DNA from: an uncultured Flaviramulus sp.
Lineage (GTDB): Bacteria > Bacteroidota > Bacteroidia > Flavobacteriales > Flavobacteriaceae
DNA: 64,000 bases
NCBI GenBank assembly: GCA_947501105.1
Contig: CANMUP010000001.1
Coordinates: 372,001 to 436,000, forward strand
Direction of reading: 5' to 3'
The position numbers and the translations under genes were made by a program. Every line of letters begins with the position of its first letter. Position 1 is the stretch's first letter. A model generated the notes under the pieces. The model did not search any database. It saw only the letters and a list, made by a program, of their open reading frames with translations, and was not told the DNA's origin. Of the stretch, positions 1 through 10,028 are shown piece by piece.

Positions 1-615
1 TCTTGAATTTTCTCTATGCCTTATTCGCTCTTTTATTATGTTGGCTCGTCTCAACGATTTATCATCTTCAACTTTTACAGAAACTTGCTCTTGCTTAATT
101 TCTTCTACAATGGTTATTCTTTCTGCATTAAGTTGTTTAGCTACATAAAAAGCTGTTTTAATAGTTTGCTCCGTTTTAGGGTCCTTTAATCCATTAACAA
201 CAATATGCTGACAGCGAATACGCTCAACAGAAGGCTTAATTAATAACAAAACAGAACATTTAGCGCTTCGGGTAATTTTTCTAGCAATAGACCCTACATA
301 ATATTTTAAAAAACGCTCACGTTGTACTGCTCCAAGAATTAACAGATCTATATTTTTTTCTTCAGAAGTTGATAAAATAACATCTACAGGGTCTCCAGAT
401 TTGTAAACAACATCATAGTCTAAATTATCTTTTTCAAAAGGTTTTAAAAAAACATTTAGCATTTTTGTTTTATCATCAGACACTTCCCCTACATGAATTA
501 AAATCAGTTTTGATTTAAAAAATAAAGATAATCTGGCTGCCTCACAAAGGTTAGCTTTTAAATTAGGTGAAAATGCTGCACCAATACCTATAGTTTTAAA
601 TGGATGTAAAGACAA
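1..615 (-). CDS. universal stress protein (Usp), C-terminus cut by the window edge
   Basis: This is a cytoplasmic UspA-superfamily protein that runs off the left edge, so only 205 codons are visible. The first domain (residues 1-127) has the alternating beta-alpha pattern of the family. It ends with a nucleotide-loop-like stretch starting at Gly95 and closing with Gly108-Ser109, followed by SVLLLIKP. The second glycine of the usual G-x2-G is missing, so ATP binding is uncertain. A second, incomplete Usp-like domain follows, which suggests a tandem protein. No ATG is available: the frame has a stop just upstream, and the best start is TTG at 615. It is divergent from the antiporter gene at 715, with about 100 bases between them. 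Family assignment is firm; the specific role is unknown. Confidence 0.85.
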   Translation of the reverse strand, partial: MSLHPFKTIGIGAAFSPNLKANLCEAARLSLFFKSKLILIHVGEVSDDKTKMLNVFLKPFEKDNLDYDVVYKSGDPVDVILSTSEEKNIDLLILGAVQRERFLKYYVGSIARKITRSAKCSVLLLIKPSVERIRCQHIVVNGLKDPKTEQTIKTAFYVAKQLNAERITIVEEIKQEQVSVKVEDDKSLRRANIIKERIRHRENSR

Positions 616-714
616 TTTTTAGTTTTTAGTTTACAAGAGCAGAAAGATAGCACTTTTTTAAAGACATAAAAATCATCTGTTTTTATTTAAATTAGTATTT
701 TTAAAAAAAAGCTT

Positions 715-2553
715 ATGTTAGAACTTGCAGGTATTATTATTTTAGGTATTCTTGCGCAATGGGTAGCATGGAAGTTAAAAATTCCAGCCATATTGCCACT
801 AATTTTAATTGGTTTAACAGTAGGGCCTATTGCTGCCGAGTTTTTAAGTGATGATGGTACGAAATGGATTGAACCTATTTGGAATGGTGAAAAAGGTCTG
901 TTTCCTGGCGAGGGGTTGTATTATTTTGTATCTCTAGCCATTAGTATTATTCTTTTTGAAGGCGGGTTAACTTTAAAACGTTCAGAAATAAATAACGTAG
1001 GACCTGTAATTACTAAATTAATAACCTTAGGCTCTGCAGTTACTTTTTTTGGAGCTGGTATTTTGGCACATTTTATTTTTGGACTAAGCTTTGAGCTTTC
1101 TTTTTTATTTTCTGGGTTAATTATTGTTACTGGCCCCACTGTGATTACACCTATTTTAAGAAACATTCCGCTTAAAAAAGATGTATCTACGGTTTTAAAG
1201 TGGGAGGGTATTTTAATAGATCCAATAGGTGCGTTAGTTGCAGTTTTGGTGTTTGAGTTTATAAGTGTTGAAGGTGATAGTGGTTTTACTAAAACAGCTT
1301 TAATAGAGTTTGGTAAAATTATTCTTTTTGGTACTACTTTTGGTTTTACGTTTGCACACGCCTTAGCTTTTGCAATAAATAAAAAACTAGTACCACACTA
1401 TTTACTTAATGTAGTGTCTTTATCAACAGTATTATTGGTTTTTGTTGAATCAGAAATTTTTGCTCATGAATCTGGTTTATTAGCGGTTGTTGTTATGGGA
1501 ATGGTTTTAGGTAATGGCAAACTTGAAAACATTAAAGAACTACTTTATTTTAAAGAATCATTAAGTGTGCTATTAATTTCTATTCTGTTTATTTTGCTTG
1601 CCGCAAATATTAATATTGAAGATTTAATGTTACTTAATACATGGAAAACGGTTGTTCTTTTTGCTGCGGTTGTATTTGTTATAAGGCCACTTGCGGTATT
1701 TTTAAGTACATCAAAATCTAAACTAAAAATTAATGAAAAAATATTTATTAGTTGGGTAGGGCCGCGAGGTATTGTAGCGGCAGGTATCGCATCACTTTTT
1801 GGAAGCAAATTAGTAAAACAAGGTGTTGAAGGGGCAGAATACATTACACCTTTAGTCTTCATGATTGTTTTAGGAACAGTTTTACTTAATGCGACTACTG
1901 CTAGAGCTTTTGCGAAAGTGATAGGTGTGTTTCTTAGAAGGTCTGAAGGTATTTTAATCGTAGGTGCTTCTCAGGTATCAAGATTAATTGGTCGTTACTT
2001 AGAAGACAACGGCCGACATGTTGTTTTAATTGATAGTAACCAAACCAATATACAATTGGCTCAAGATGTTGGTATTGAAGCAATTAATACTGATATTTAT
2101 TCTGAAACATTAGATGATAATATTGAGCTTAACGATATGGGTTTTTTAATGGCTTTAACAGGAAGCGAAGACATTAATAAATATGCAATTAACAAGTTTG
2201 GAGAACAATTTGGAGAGAATGGTTCGTTTAGGTTAATAACTGTTGATGAAATGCAAGATCCAACTAACAATCCTAAAGAAGGCTTATTTTCTCATACAGA
2301 TGACTTTATTTTGCTTACCGAAGTGGCTCGCAAATACCCAGAAATTCATGAATTAGAGATTGAAGACAGAAAGCATTACGAAGAGCTTATTGAAATTACT
2401 AATCGAGATACTGACATGATTCCTTTGCTGGTAAAGGATAATAAAGGTGTTTTAGAAATTATATCTTCTTATAGTAAATCCATTAGTAAAATAGAAAAAG
2501 GCTTTCGCTTAGTATACCTAGGAAAGCCCTTTAATAATGTAAATAAGATATAA
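715..2553 (+). CDS. cation:proton antiporter, CPA1 type, with C-terminal RCK/TrkA-N-like domain
   Basis: This 612-residue inner-membrane protein should exchange Na+ or K+ for H+. About twelve hydrophobic segments fill residues 1-405. They include TGPTVITP at 139-146 and the acidic pair E164/D169 in EGILIDPIG, which occupy the positions of the family ion-binding site, and a later GPRGIVAAGIASLFG motif typical of CPA1 exchangers. From about residue 412 a Rossmann segment (ILIVGASQVSRLIG, then VVLIDSN) marks a TrkA-N/RCK domain, which in relatives senses nucleotides or ions and gates transport. ATG at 715 gives a good N-terminal membrane helix. The gene converges on the GH31 gene with 4 bases between the stops. 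Ion selectivity cannot be read from the sequence. Confidence 0.9.
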   Translation: MLELAGIIILGILAQWVAWKLKIPAILPLILIGLTVGPIAAEFLSDDGTKWIEPIWNGEKGLFPGEGLYYFVSLAISIILFEGGLTLKRSEINNVGPVITKLITLGSAVTFFGAGILAHFIFGLSFELSFLFSGLIIVTGPTVITPILRNIPLKKDVSTVLKWEGILIDPIGALVAVLVFEFISVEGDSGFTKTALIEFGKIILFGTTFGFTFAHALAFAINKKLVPHYLLNVVSLSTVLLVFVESEIFAHESGLLAVVVMGMVLGNGKLENIKELLYFKESLSVLLISILFILLAANINIEDLMLLNTWKTVVLFAAVVFVIRPLAVFLSTSKSKLKINEKIFISWVGPRGIVAAGIASLFGSKLVKQGVEGAEYITPLVFMIVLGTVLLNATTARAFAKVIGVFLRRSEGILIVGASQVSRLIGRYLEDNGRHVVLIDSNQTNIQLAQDVGIEAINTDIYSETLDDNIELNDMGFLMALTGSEDINKYAINKFGEQFGENGSFRLITVDEMQDPTNNPKEGLFSHTDDFILLTEVARKYPEIHELEIEDRKHYEELIEITNRDTDMIPLLVKDNKGVLEIISSYSKSISKIEKGFRLVYLGKPFNNVNKI

Positions 2554-2557
2554 TAAT

Positions 2558-4957
2558 TTATCCTTTTATTTGAAGATTTGTAAATTCTTTAGAAATAACA
2601 AGAGAGTTATTGCCATTAAATTTAACATCTTTTAAATCAACATATTCATTATCAACCTTGATAGATTTTACCTTAAAAGGTAAGCCGATTAAATTAATTT
2701 TGAATGTATTATAAGAGGTCATATATTTTCCTCTTTTATGAATTCTAATTATTAATTTATTATCATTACCCGATAGGTTAAATTTCTTTAAACTATAACG
2801 TCCTTTGGTATAATCGTACCCATCATCAGCATCTTCATATAATTCAGAATCTTCTTTACCGTTTTTGTAATACACATCTAAAGTTAATTCTTCAATCGTC
2901 TTCTCCCCAACGTACTGTTGAATAGGATATTTTGGTATAATAGCACCAGCTTTTACAAAAATAGGCATGCTATCGATATCGGCATCAACCCAAGTTTCTT
3001 TACCGCCAGAAACCATGTCATTAGTCCAGAAATTATACCATTCTCCTTTAGGAATATACATGCGTCTTCCTTTAGCGTTTGGCTCGTTTATTGGGCAAAT
3101 TAAAAGTTGGTTTCCACAAATAAACTCATCAGTTCTATAATGTGTTTGAGAGTCTTCTTGATCAAACAACACTAACGATTTTAGCATTGGGACGTTATCT
3201 TGCGAATACTGATAAAACGAAGTATATAAATATGGTAATAACTCATATCTAATTTCAATAAACTTACGTACTACATTTGTTATTTCCTCATCAAAAGCCC
3301 AAGGCTCTTGATCGCCATGGTCTCCAGAAGAGTGTGTTCTACAAAATGGATGAAATGACCCTAATTGAATCCAACGCGCATATAACTCACCGTTTGGTTG
3401 TTCGGCAAAACCACCAATATCAGACCCAGCAAAAGAGAATCCAGACAACGCTAGTCTTTGCGCTTGAATGTTCGCAATTTGTAAATGTTCCCATGTGGCA
3501 ACATTATCTCCCATCCAAGTAGATGTATAACGTTGTGTACCAGAATAGGCAGAACGTGTGATAACGAATGGCCTTTTAGGGTAATTGAATTTTTTCAATC
3601 CGTGATATGTAGCACGTGCCATTTGCATCCCATAAATATTATGTGCTTTGTTATGGCTACAAGGATTTCCATCGTAATCATGCCTCACATCAGAAGGGAA
3701 TGTTTTTCCAGGAACATCCATAACTGCCGGTTCGTTCATATCGTTCCAAACTCCTTTTACACCAATATCTTCTATAAGTTCTTTAAATAAACCCGCCCAC
3801 CATGTTCTAACTTCTGGTCTTGTAAAATCTGGAAAATAACACTCCCCAGGCCAAACTTTACCCTTCATATAAGGGCCATCTGCACGTTTACAGAAATAGT
3901 CTTTATCTAGGCCTTCTTTAAAGACACTATATTCATTATCAATTTTAATTCCTGGATCTATAATTACAACGGTTTTAAACCCATCATCCGCCAATTCTTT
4001 CACCATACGTTTTGGGTCTGGGAAATGATCTTTACTCCAAGTGAAACAACGGAATCCTTCCATGTAATCAATATCTAAATAAATAGCATCACAAGGAATT
4101 TTTAGTTCTCTAAATTTTGCGGTGACTTCTTTTACATTTGATTCTGGATAGTAACTCCATTTACATTGGTGGTAACCTAGAGCCCATAAAGGCGGTAATT
4201 CTGGAGTTCCCGTTAAGTCGGTATAACTCGTTACCACATCTTGCATTTTAGGGCCATAAATGAAGTAATAGTTCATTTCACCTCCTTGAGCCCAAAAACT
4301 GGTTACATTTCTTCTTTCGTTACAGAAATCAAAATAGGTTCTAAATGTGTTATCGAAGAAAATACCATAGGATATTCCATTATGTAAGCCTGTATAAAAC
4401 GGAATGGCTTTATAAATTGGGTCAGTGTCTTTTCCGTAGGCATAAGAATCTGTTGCCCAATTTTCAAATCGCTTTCCTTTTAAATTTAAATGATTAGGCT
4501 TATCTCCTAACCCGTAATAGCTTTCTCCATTTTGAGCAGCTTTACTCATTTTAACAATATCACCACCTAACTCATAGCTTTCTTCCCAATGGAAGCCTAA
4601 TTCGTCTTCACAAATTATGGTATTGTCTTTGGCATCAAATATTGATTTTCTCAAATCTGCTTTAAAAATATGACAAATGAGTTTTGAGGTCGTAATAATG
4701 TATTTTTCATCATCATCAGAGATTTCTAAATGATTGTAACCTCTGCTAGCTTTTTCGTCGATAGCATATGAAAAATCGTTATCAAACTTCCCTACGGTAG
4801 TATATCGAAAACGAAGCACACTATCTCTTAAAACAGTAAGCTGAAGAATGATATTATTTGAAGTTGAAAAATGTAGTACATCTACATCTTTTTTGTAATC
4901 TATTATATTTGATGGAAACAAGTTTCCTTTGTATTCTAGTTCTGTATTTAAAATCAT
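2558..4957 (-). CDS. alpha-glucosidase, glycoside hydrolase family 31
   Basis: This 799-residue GH31 enzyme releases alpha-linked glucose from the non-reducing ends of maltodextrins or glycogen-derived oligosaccharides. An N-terminal beta-sandwich (about 1-240) is followed by the catalytic barrel. WNDMNE carries the nucleophile Asp406, WMGDN carries the probable acid/base Asp484, and GSDIGGF at 511-517 is another family hallmark. C-terminal beta domains follow. No convincing signal peptide is present, so it is probably cytoplasmic. It lies downstream of glgA-glgC-glgB on the same strand after a 129-base gap, which suggests glycogen or maltodextrin turnover, possibly from its own promoter. Start ATG 4957 fits the family. 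Confidence 0.93.
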   Translation of the reverse strand: MILNTELEYKGNLFPSNIIDYKKDVDVLHFSTSNNIILQLTVLRDSVLRFRYTTVGKFDNDFSYAIDEKASRGYNHLEISDDDEKYIITTSKLICHIFKADLRKSIFDAKDNTIICEDELGFHWEESYELGGDIVKMSKAAQNGESYYGLGDKPNHLNLKGKRFENWATDSYAYGKDTDPIYKAIPFYTGLHNGISYGIFFDNTFRTYFDFCNERRNVTSFWAQGGEMNYYFIYGPKMQDVVTSYTDLTGTPELPPLWALGYHQCKWSYYPESNVKEVTAKFRELKIPCDAIYLDIDYMEGFRCFTWSKDHFPDPKRMVKELADDGFKTVVIIDPGIKIDNEYSVFKEGLDKDYFCKRADGPYMKGKVWPGECYFPDFTRPEVRTWWAGLFKELIEDIGVKGVWNDMNEPAVMDVPGKTFPSDVRHDYDGNPCSHNKAHNIYGMQMARATYHGLKKFNYPKRPFVITRSAYSGTQRYTSTWMGDNVATWEHLQIANIQAQRLALSGFSFAGSDIGGFAEQPNGELYARWIQLGSFHPFCRTHSSGDHGDQEPWAFDEEITNVVRKFIEIRYELLPYLYTSFYQYSQDNVPMLKSLVLFDQEDSQTHYRTDEFICGNQLLICPINEPNAKGRRMYIPKGEWYNFWTNDMVSGGKETWVDADIDSMPIFVKAGAIIPKYPIQQYVGEKTIEELTLDVYYKNGKEDSELYEDADDGYDYTKGRYSLKKFNLSGNDNKLIIRIHKRGKYMTSYNTFKINLIGLPFKVKSIKVDNEYVDLKDVKFNGNNSLVISKEFTNLQIKG

Positions 4958-5086
4958 AAATGATTAGCAATTTAATGAATCGACGAAAGTAGTAAAAATA
5001 GCAATATTGAGAGGTTACTATTTATTAAAAAAACATAAAGATAATTGTATAAAATGCAATATATCAGCTATATAATTTAATATTTT

Positions 5087-6997
5087 TTATTGCTTAATTT
5101 TAAAAAGAGTAACAGCTAAAGGAGGTAATGTGATTTCTGCTGAATAATCTTTTCCGTTCCACGATGTTTTCTTTATAGTTATTTGATTTTTATTGACAAC
5201 ACCACTCCCTCCAAATGCTTTGGCGTCACTATTAAAAACCTCTTTTAATTTTCCTTTTGAAGGCACTCCTATCCGATATTTTTCTCTAATAGTTGGAGCC
5301 AAATTACAAACTACTACAACATTATCCTCAACCTTTTTTCCTTTTCGAATGAACGACATTACACAGTTTTCATGATCATCGTAACTTATCCATTCAAATC
5401 CATCGTTACTAAACCCTTTTTCATATAAAGCAGGTGTAGTTTTATATAAGCTATTTAACGATTTGAAAAAATTCTGAAAGTTTTTATGAGGTTCAAATTC
5501 TAATAAATTCCAATCTAAACTTTCTTGAAAATTCCACTCTTCATATTGTGCAAATTCGCCACCCATAAACAATAATTTTGTGCCAGGGTGGGTAAACATA
5601 TAGCAATATAAAACCCTTAGATTAGCAAAGCGTTGCCACTCGTCACCAGGCATTCTTCCTAAAATAGAATTTTTACCATACACAACCTCATCGTGAGAAA
5701 GCGGGAGCATAAAATTCTCGGTAAAAGCGTAGGCTAAACTAAAAGTAATATCGTTTTGATGATACTTTCTATAAATAGGATCTTTTGAAAAATACTCTAA
5801 AGTATCGTGCATCCAACCCATCATCCATTTCATGCCAAAACCTAAACCACCTAAAAACACGGGTTTAGAAACCCCTGGAAACGCAGTCGATTCTTCGGCT
5901 ATGGTTTGCACATCGGGGAATGACCTGTAAACCTCTTCGTTTAATTCTTTTAGAAAAGCAATAGCTTCAAGATTTTCTCTTCCACCAAATTCATTAGGTT
6001 CCCATTCGCCTTCTTCTCTAGAATAATCTAAAAATAACATAGAAGCTACAGCATCCACTCGCAATCCATCAGCATGATATTGCTCAAGCCAAAAAACGGC
6101 ATTACTTATTAAAAATGATTTTACTTCGTTTCGCCCATAATTAAAAATTAAGCTTTTCCAATCCTGGTGATAGCCTTTTCTTTTATCTGGGTGTTCGTAT
6201 AAAGCGGAGCCATCAAAAAAACCTAATCCGTGAGCATCTTCAGGAAAGTGTGATGGCACCCAATCAAGAATAATTCCTATATCGTTTTGATGTAATTTAT
6301 CTACTAAATATTTAAATTCTTCAGGATAACCAAATCGTGATGTTGGTGCAAAATATCCTGTTAATTGATAACCCCAAGAAGGATCATAAGGGTATTCCAT
6401 AATAGGCATGAGTTCTACATGAGTAAAATTCATATCCTTAACGTAGTTTACTAAATCGTCAGCTAGCTCGAAATACGATAAAAAACGTTTTTCCTCTATT
6501 TGCTTTTTCCAGGACCCTAAATGAACTTCGTAAACCGAGTAAGGCGCATCCAAAGCATTATGCTTTTTACGTTTTTTCATCCATTTGGTGTCTTTCCATT
6601 TATAGGAATCGCCCCAAACTATGGATGCTGTTTTTGGCGGATGTTCGCAACGTCGAGCATACGGGTCAGCTTTTTCAGAAACGTATCCGTTATTATTAGA
6701 ATGAATTTTATATTTATAAATGTTGCCTTTCCCAACATGAGGAATAAAGCCCTCCCAAATACCTGAAGAATCCCATCGCACATTAAGTTGATGGTTTTCA
6801 CCGTTCCAATAATTAAAGTCGCCTATTACAGATACTTGTTGTGCACTAGGTGCCCAAACTGCAAAATAAGTGCCTTCAATACCATTAACAGTTAATGGAT
6901 GTGACCCAAATTTTTCGTATAAGCGGTAGTGCTTTCCTGCTTTAAAGAGGCTTACATCAAAATCGGTAAAAAGACTGTGAACTATTATGTTTGTCAT
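5087..6997 (-). CDS. glgB: 1,4-alpha-glucan branching enzyme
   Basis: GlgB cuts alpha-1,4 chains and re-attaches them as alpha-1,6 branches during glycogen synthesis. At 636 residues it matches the shorter GlgB class. A CBM48 domain (about 35-115) precedes the GH13 barrel. DGLRVDAVASM holds the nucleophile Asp315, AEEST at 367-371 holds the catalytic Glu, and LPLSHDEVVYGK holds the third carboxylate. A C-terminal beta domain ends near ITLPPLAVTLFKI. It is third in a minus-strand operon glgA-glgC-glgB; only 3 bases separate its ATG from the glgC stop, so co-expression is very likely. Confidence 0.97.
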   Translation of the reverse strand: MTNIIVHSLFTDFDVSLFKAGKHYRLYEKFGSHPLTVNGIEGTYFAVWAPSAQQVSVIGDFNYWNGENHQLNVRWDSSGIWEGFIPHVGKGNIYKYKIHSNNNGYVSEKADPYARRCEHPPKTASIVWGDSYKWKDTKWMKKRKKHNALDAPYSVYEVHLGSWKKQIEEKRFLSYFELADDLVNYVKDMNFTHVELMPIMEYPYDPSWGYQLTGYFAPTSRFGYPEEFKYLVDKLHQNDIGIILDWVPSHFPEDAHGLGFFDGSALYEHPDKRKGYHQDWKSLIFNYGRNEVKSFLISNAVFWLEQYHADGLRVDAVASMLFLDYSREEGEWEPNEFGGRENLEAIAFLKELNEEVYRSFPDVQTIAEESTAFPGVSKPVFLGGLGFGMKWMMGWMHDTLEYFSKDPIYRKYHQNDITFSLAYAFTENFMLPLSHDEVVYGKNSILGRMPGDEWQRFANLRVLYCYMFTHPGTKLLFMGGEFAQYEEWNFQESLDWNLLEFEPHKNFQNFFKSLNSLYKTTPALYEKGFSNDGFEWISYDDHENCVMSFIRKGKKVEDNVVVVCNLAPTIREKYRIGVPSKGKLKEVFNSDAKAFGGSGVVNKNQITIKKTSWNGKDYSAEITLPPLAVTLFKIKQ

Positions 6998-7000
6998 ATA

Positions 7001-8263
7001 TTAAATTACAGTTCCGTTAGGAATAACAGCATTTTTTTTAATTACTACAATGCCATCTTTTACAGCGTAAGTTTCTGTTTCTGTATCTTCAAGATGTTTT
7101 CCTCCATTTATTCGTACATCATCACCAATACAGCAATTTTTATCTAATATGGCGTTTTTTACAAAGCACCTTGCGCCAATACCAAGTGTACTTATGTTAG
7201 AGTTTTCCACATCGCTCAGGGGTTGATAGTAATCGTTACCCATCATATAGGTATTAATTACAGTAGATTCATCACCAATTCTGGAGCGAATACCAATAAC
7301 AGACTTTTCAATTTTACCTGCGCTAATAATACAGCCTTCAGCAATTACAGTTTCATCTAATACGGTTCCTGCAATTTTTGTGGTTGGGAGCATTCTAGCT
7401 CTGGTGTAAATACGCTTCGACTTATCATATAAATCAAACTCAGGTATATCTTTTGTTAAACCAATATTGGCCTCAAAGAAAGAATCAATGTTTCCTATAT
7501 CTGTCCAATACCCTTCATATTGATAACTTAGTGTTTTGTGTTTTTCAATATTTTGTGGAATAATTTCTTTACCAAAGTCAATGGTAGAATCATCTTTCAT
7601 TAACTCTATTAATAAATCTCTATTAAAAATATAAATACCCATTGAAGCCAAGTAATTACGGCCTTGAGATTTCATATCATCACTTACATCTGATGTCCAA
7701 TCTGGTAATAAACCAGCATCTGGTTTTTCAATAAAAGAAGTAATTACATTTTTATCGTCAGATTTTAATATTCCAAAAGAAGTAGCATCTTTAGCATTAA
7801 CGGGAATAGTAGCAATAGATATTTTTGCTTTACTTTTTACGTGCGCATTAATCATTTCTGCATAGTCCATTTGATATAATTGATCTCCAGAAAGAATTAA
7901 AACATAATCAAAATCATGTCTTACAAAGTGATGCATGCTTTGACGAACAGCATCAGCAGTACCTTGAAACCAACCTTGATTTCCTGGCGTTTGTTCTGCA
8001 GCAAGTACATCAACAAAAGCAGAACTAAAAAAGCTAAAGTGATATGTGTTTTTTATATGCCTGTTTAAGGATGCAGAGTTAAACTGAGTTAACACATACA
8101 TGCGCTTTATATCTGAGTTAATACAGTTTGAGATGGGGATGTCTACCAATCTATATTTTCCAGCAATAGGAACTGCTGGTTTTGATCTTTGCTCTGTTAA
8201 CGGATGTAATCTGGAGCCTTGACCTCCTCCTAGTATTATAGCTAAAACATTGTTGTTAATCAT
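7001..8263 (-). CDS. glgC: glucose-1-phosphate adenylyltransferase (ADP-glucose pyrophosphorylase)
   Basis: GlgC makes ADP-glucose from glucose-1-phosphate and ATP and is normally the controlled step of bacterial glycogen synthesis. The 420-residue protein starts with the nucleotidyltransferase signature GGGQGSRLHPLTEQRSKPAV (residues 12-31). The substrate-binding stretch includes FIEKPDAG, and a left-handed beta-helix of hexapeptide-like repeats forms the C-terminus. The length is normal. It sits between glgA (5-base gap) and glgB (3-base gap). Allosteric properties cannot be predicted from the sequence. Confidence 0.97.
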   Translation of the reverse strand: MINNNVLAIILGGGQGSRLHPLTEQRSKPAVPIAGKYRLVDIPISNCINSDIKRMYVLTQFNSASLNRHIKNTYHFSFFSSAFVDVLAAEQTPGNQGWFQGTADAVRQSMHHFVRHDFDYVLILSGDQLYQMDYAEMINAHVKSKAKISIATIPVNAKDATSFGILKSDDKNVITSFIEKPDAGLLPDWTSDVSDDMKSQGRNYLASMGIYIFNRDLLIELMKDDSTIDFGKEIIPQNIEKHKTLSYQYEGYWTDIGNIDSFFEANIGLTKDIPEFDLYDKSKRIYTRARMLPTTKIAGTVLDETVIAEGCIISAGKIEKSVIGIRSRIGDESTVINTYMMGNDYYQPLSDVENSNISTLGIGARCFVKNAILDKNCCIGDDVRINGGKHLEDTETETYAVKDGIVVIKKNAVIPNGTVI

Positions 8264-8268
8264 AGTTT

Positions 8269-9675
8269 TTAGTTTATAGATTTATATAAATTGATGTATT
8301 GTTTTGCTGAAGCGTCCCATGAATGATCTATCTTCATAATTTGTCTTCTTATTTTTTTGAACTTGGTTTGGCTTTCATAAAGTTCGTTACCTCTTTCAAT
8401 AGCATTCGTTATTTCTGAAACCGTAACGTTATCATGACAAATACCAAAACCATTTTCTTCAGAGATATCTATAACCGTATCTTTTAAACCACCAATACTA
8501 CGAACAATAGGGATAGTGCCGTAGCGTAAAGCATACATTTGGTTTAAGCCACAAGGCTCAACACGCGAAGGCATTAAAAGAAAATCTGCCCCAGAGTAGA
8601 TGATATGTGAAAGCTTTTCATCGTAACCAATAAAGGCATTGTATTGTCCGTTAAAGTCTTCTTTTAATGCCTCTAATTGTGCTTCAGTTTCTTTATTGCC
8701 AGAACCTAAAAGCAGAATGGAAATATTTGGATTTTGTAACGCAATTTTAAAAGCTTCTGGAAATAAATCAGATCCTTTCTCACCAACTAATCGCCCAATA
8801 AATGCAAAAAGCGGTTTGTTAATATCTAGGTTAAACGTATCGCATAATTGTTTTTTATTAGCTTTTTTACCAGAAACAATAGTTTTTTCGTTGTAATTTT
8901 TTACTATATAATCATCAGTTTCAGGATTCCAAACTTTCGAATCTATACCATTTAAAATACCAACGCACTTGTCGCTCTCACTAGACAATAAGCTTTCTAA
9001 TCCATTAGCAGACACTTTCATTTCTTCCATATAACTAGGCGATACTGTAGTCACACTCCAAGCACATTTTATGGCTGCCGCTAACGGGTTAATTGTACCG
9101 CCCCAATCTAGCAAACCAACGTTATTAAAATTAAAAGCGGGTATTAAGTTTACGTTATCGTGCGAAAACCATCCTTGGTATTGGGCGTTGTGTATGGTTA
9201 ATATGTTAGGTGTTTTTCTAAAAGCTTTATATTTAAAACTTTCTTGAAGCATAAAAGGAACTAATCCAGTATGATGGTCATGACAATGAATTACATCTGG
9301 TAGTTTTTCCCATGAGAGCATCCAATCTAGAGCTGCAATTTGAAAGGCTAAAAAACGCTCGGTATCATCAAAAGAATAAACATAATCTTTGAAAATTAAA
9401 TCAGGGACATCAACAAAAAAGATGTCAAAATCTAATGATTTATTTTTTAGAGTTAGAATCCGATATTTATAAGCATTCTCACCTAAATTCAACTCAGATT
9501 CAAATATTGAAGAAAAGGTATTTTCTTTAGTAAATTTTATATCATAAAAAGGCATAATAACCTGAGAAGAAATGTCAGAATTATTTTGATACTTTGGTAA
9601 AGCTCCTACAACATCTGCAAGTCCGCCAACTTTAGCAATTGGATAGCATTCTGCACTTAGATGAATAATTTTCAT
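8269..9675 (-). CDS. glgA: glycogen synthase, GT5
   Basis: GlgA extends alpha-1,4-glucan chains from ADP-glucose. The 468-residue protein has the N-terminal ADP-glucose loop KVGGLADVVGALP (residues 15-27), HDHHTGLVP, and the GT-B C-terminal half with FIGRLVGEKG and the acceptor/donor motif MPSRVEPCGLNQMYALRYG. It is the first gene of the minus-strand glycogen operon. A TAnnTTTG-type minus-10-like box lies about 30 bases upstream of its ATG. Confidence 0.96.
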   Translation of the reverse strand: MKIIHLSAECYPIAKVGGLADVVGALPKYQNNSDISSQVIMPFYDIKFTKENTFSSIFESELNLGENAYKYRILTLKNKSLDFDIFFVDVPDLIFKDYVYSFDDTERFLAFQIAALDWMLSWEKLPDVIHCHDHHTGLVPFMLQESFKYKAFRKTPNILTIHNAQYQGWFSHDNVNLIPAFNFNNVGLLDWGGTINPLAAAIKCAWSVTTVSPSYMEEMKVSANGLESLLSSESDKCVGILNGIDSKVWNPETDDYIVKNYNEKTIVSGKKANKKQLCDTFNLDINKPLFAFIGRLVGEKGSDLFPEAFKIALQNPNISILLLGSGNKETEAQLEALKEDFNGQYNAFIGYDEKLSHIIYSGADFLLMPSRVEPCGLNQMYALRYGTIPIVRSIGGLKDTVIDISEENGFGICHDNVTVSEITNAIERGNELYESQTKFKKIRRQIMKIDHSWDASAKQYINLYKSIN

Positions 9676-10028
9676 TTATAATTTATGCGTTTTAATAAAC
9701 ATACAAAATTATACTTTACATTTTTATTGAAACTCGATTTTTGAAGAAAATGCAGTCTTTTACCTGATTGATTAATAATATCAGTAAAAATTTGATGTTA
9801 ATAACAAAAAGCTTGATAAAATCGTAATTATGCAATTGAATTATAGGCTTTGTTTTAATAAAAACGCTTATACATTAAGATTGGTTTAATCGTTTGTTGC
9901 TAAATGTCATTTTGTTTTATAGAATTAAAGTATTAATTCAACCTTTTTTTAACCCAATTCATCAGAAACTGTTTTAATAAAAAAAGGGATGAGGATACAT
10001 TTATCTCATCAATTTAAAACGAACAGTT
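9676..10028. other. 353-base divergent intergenic region between glgA and the outer-membrane receptor gene
   Basis: No open reading frame or RNA gene is visible. It must carry the promoters of both divergent units. The glgA-side box is described separately. On the right, TACATTTA at 9997-10004 is a one-mismatch -7 box for the gene at 10029. A 14-base direct repeat, TGTTTTAATAAAAA, occurs at 9851-9864 and 9971-9984. Confidence 0.5.
9704..9711 (-). promoter_or_regulatory. candidate -7 box of the glgACB operon promoter
   Basis: Read on the minus strand this is TAATTTTG, an exact match to the Bacteroidota -7 consensus TAnnTTTG, about 29 bases before the glgA ATG. No clear TTTG -33 box is seen at the right distance, so this is tentative. 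Confidence 0.35.

Noticed and set aside
3277-3790. Plus-strand reading frames inside the GH31 gene
   Set aside because: They are antisense shadows of a gene with complete catalytic motifs, and their products resemble nothing.
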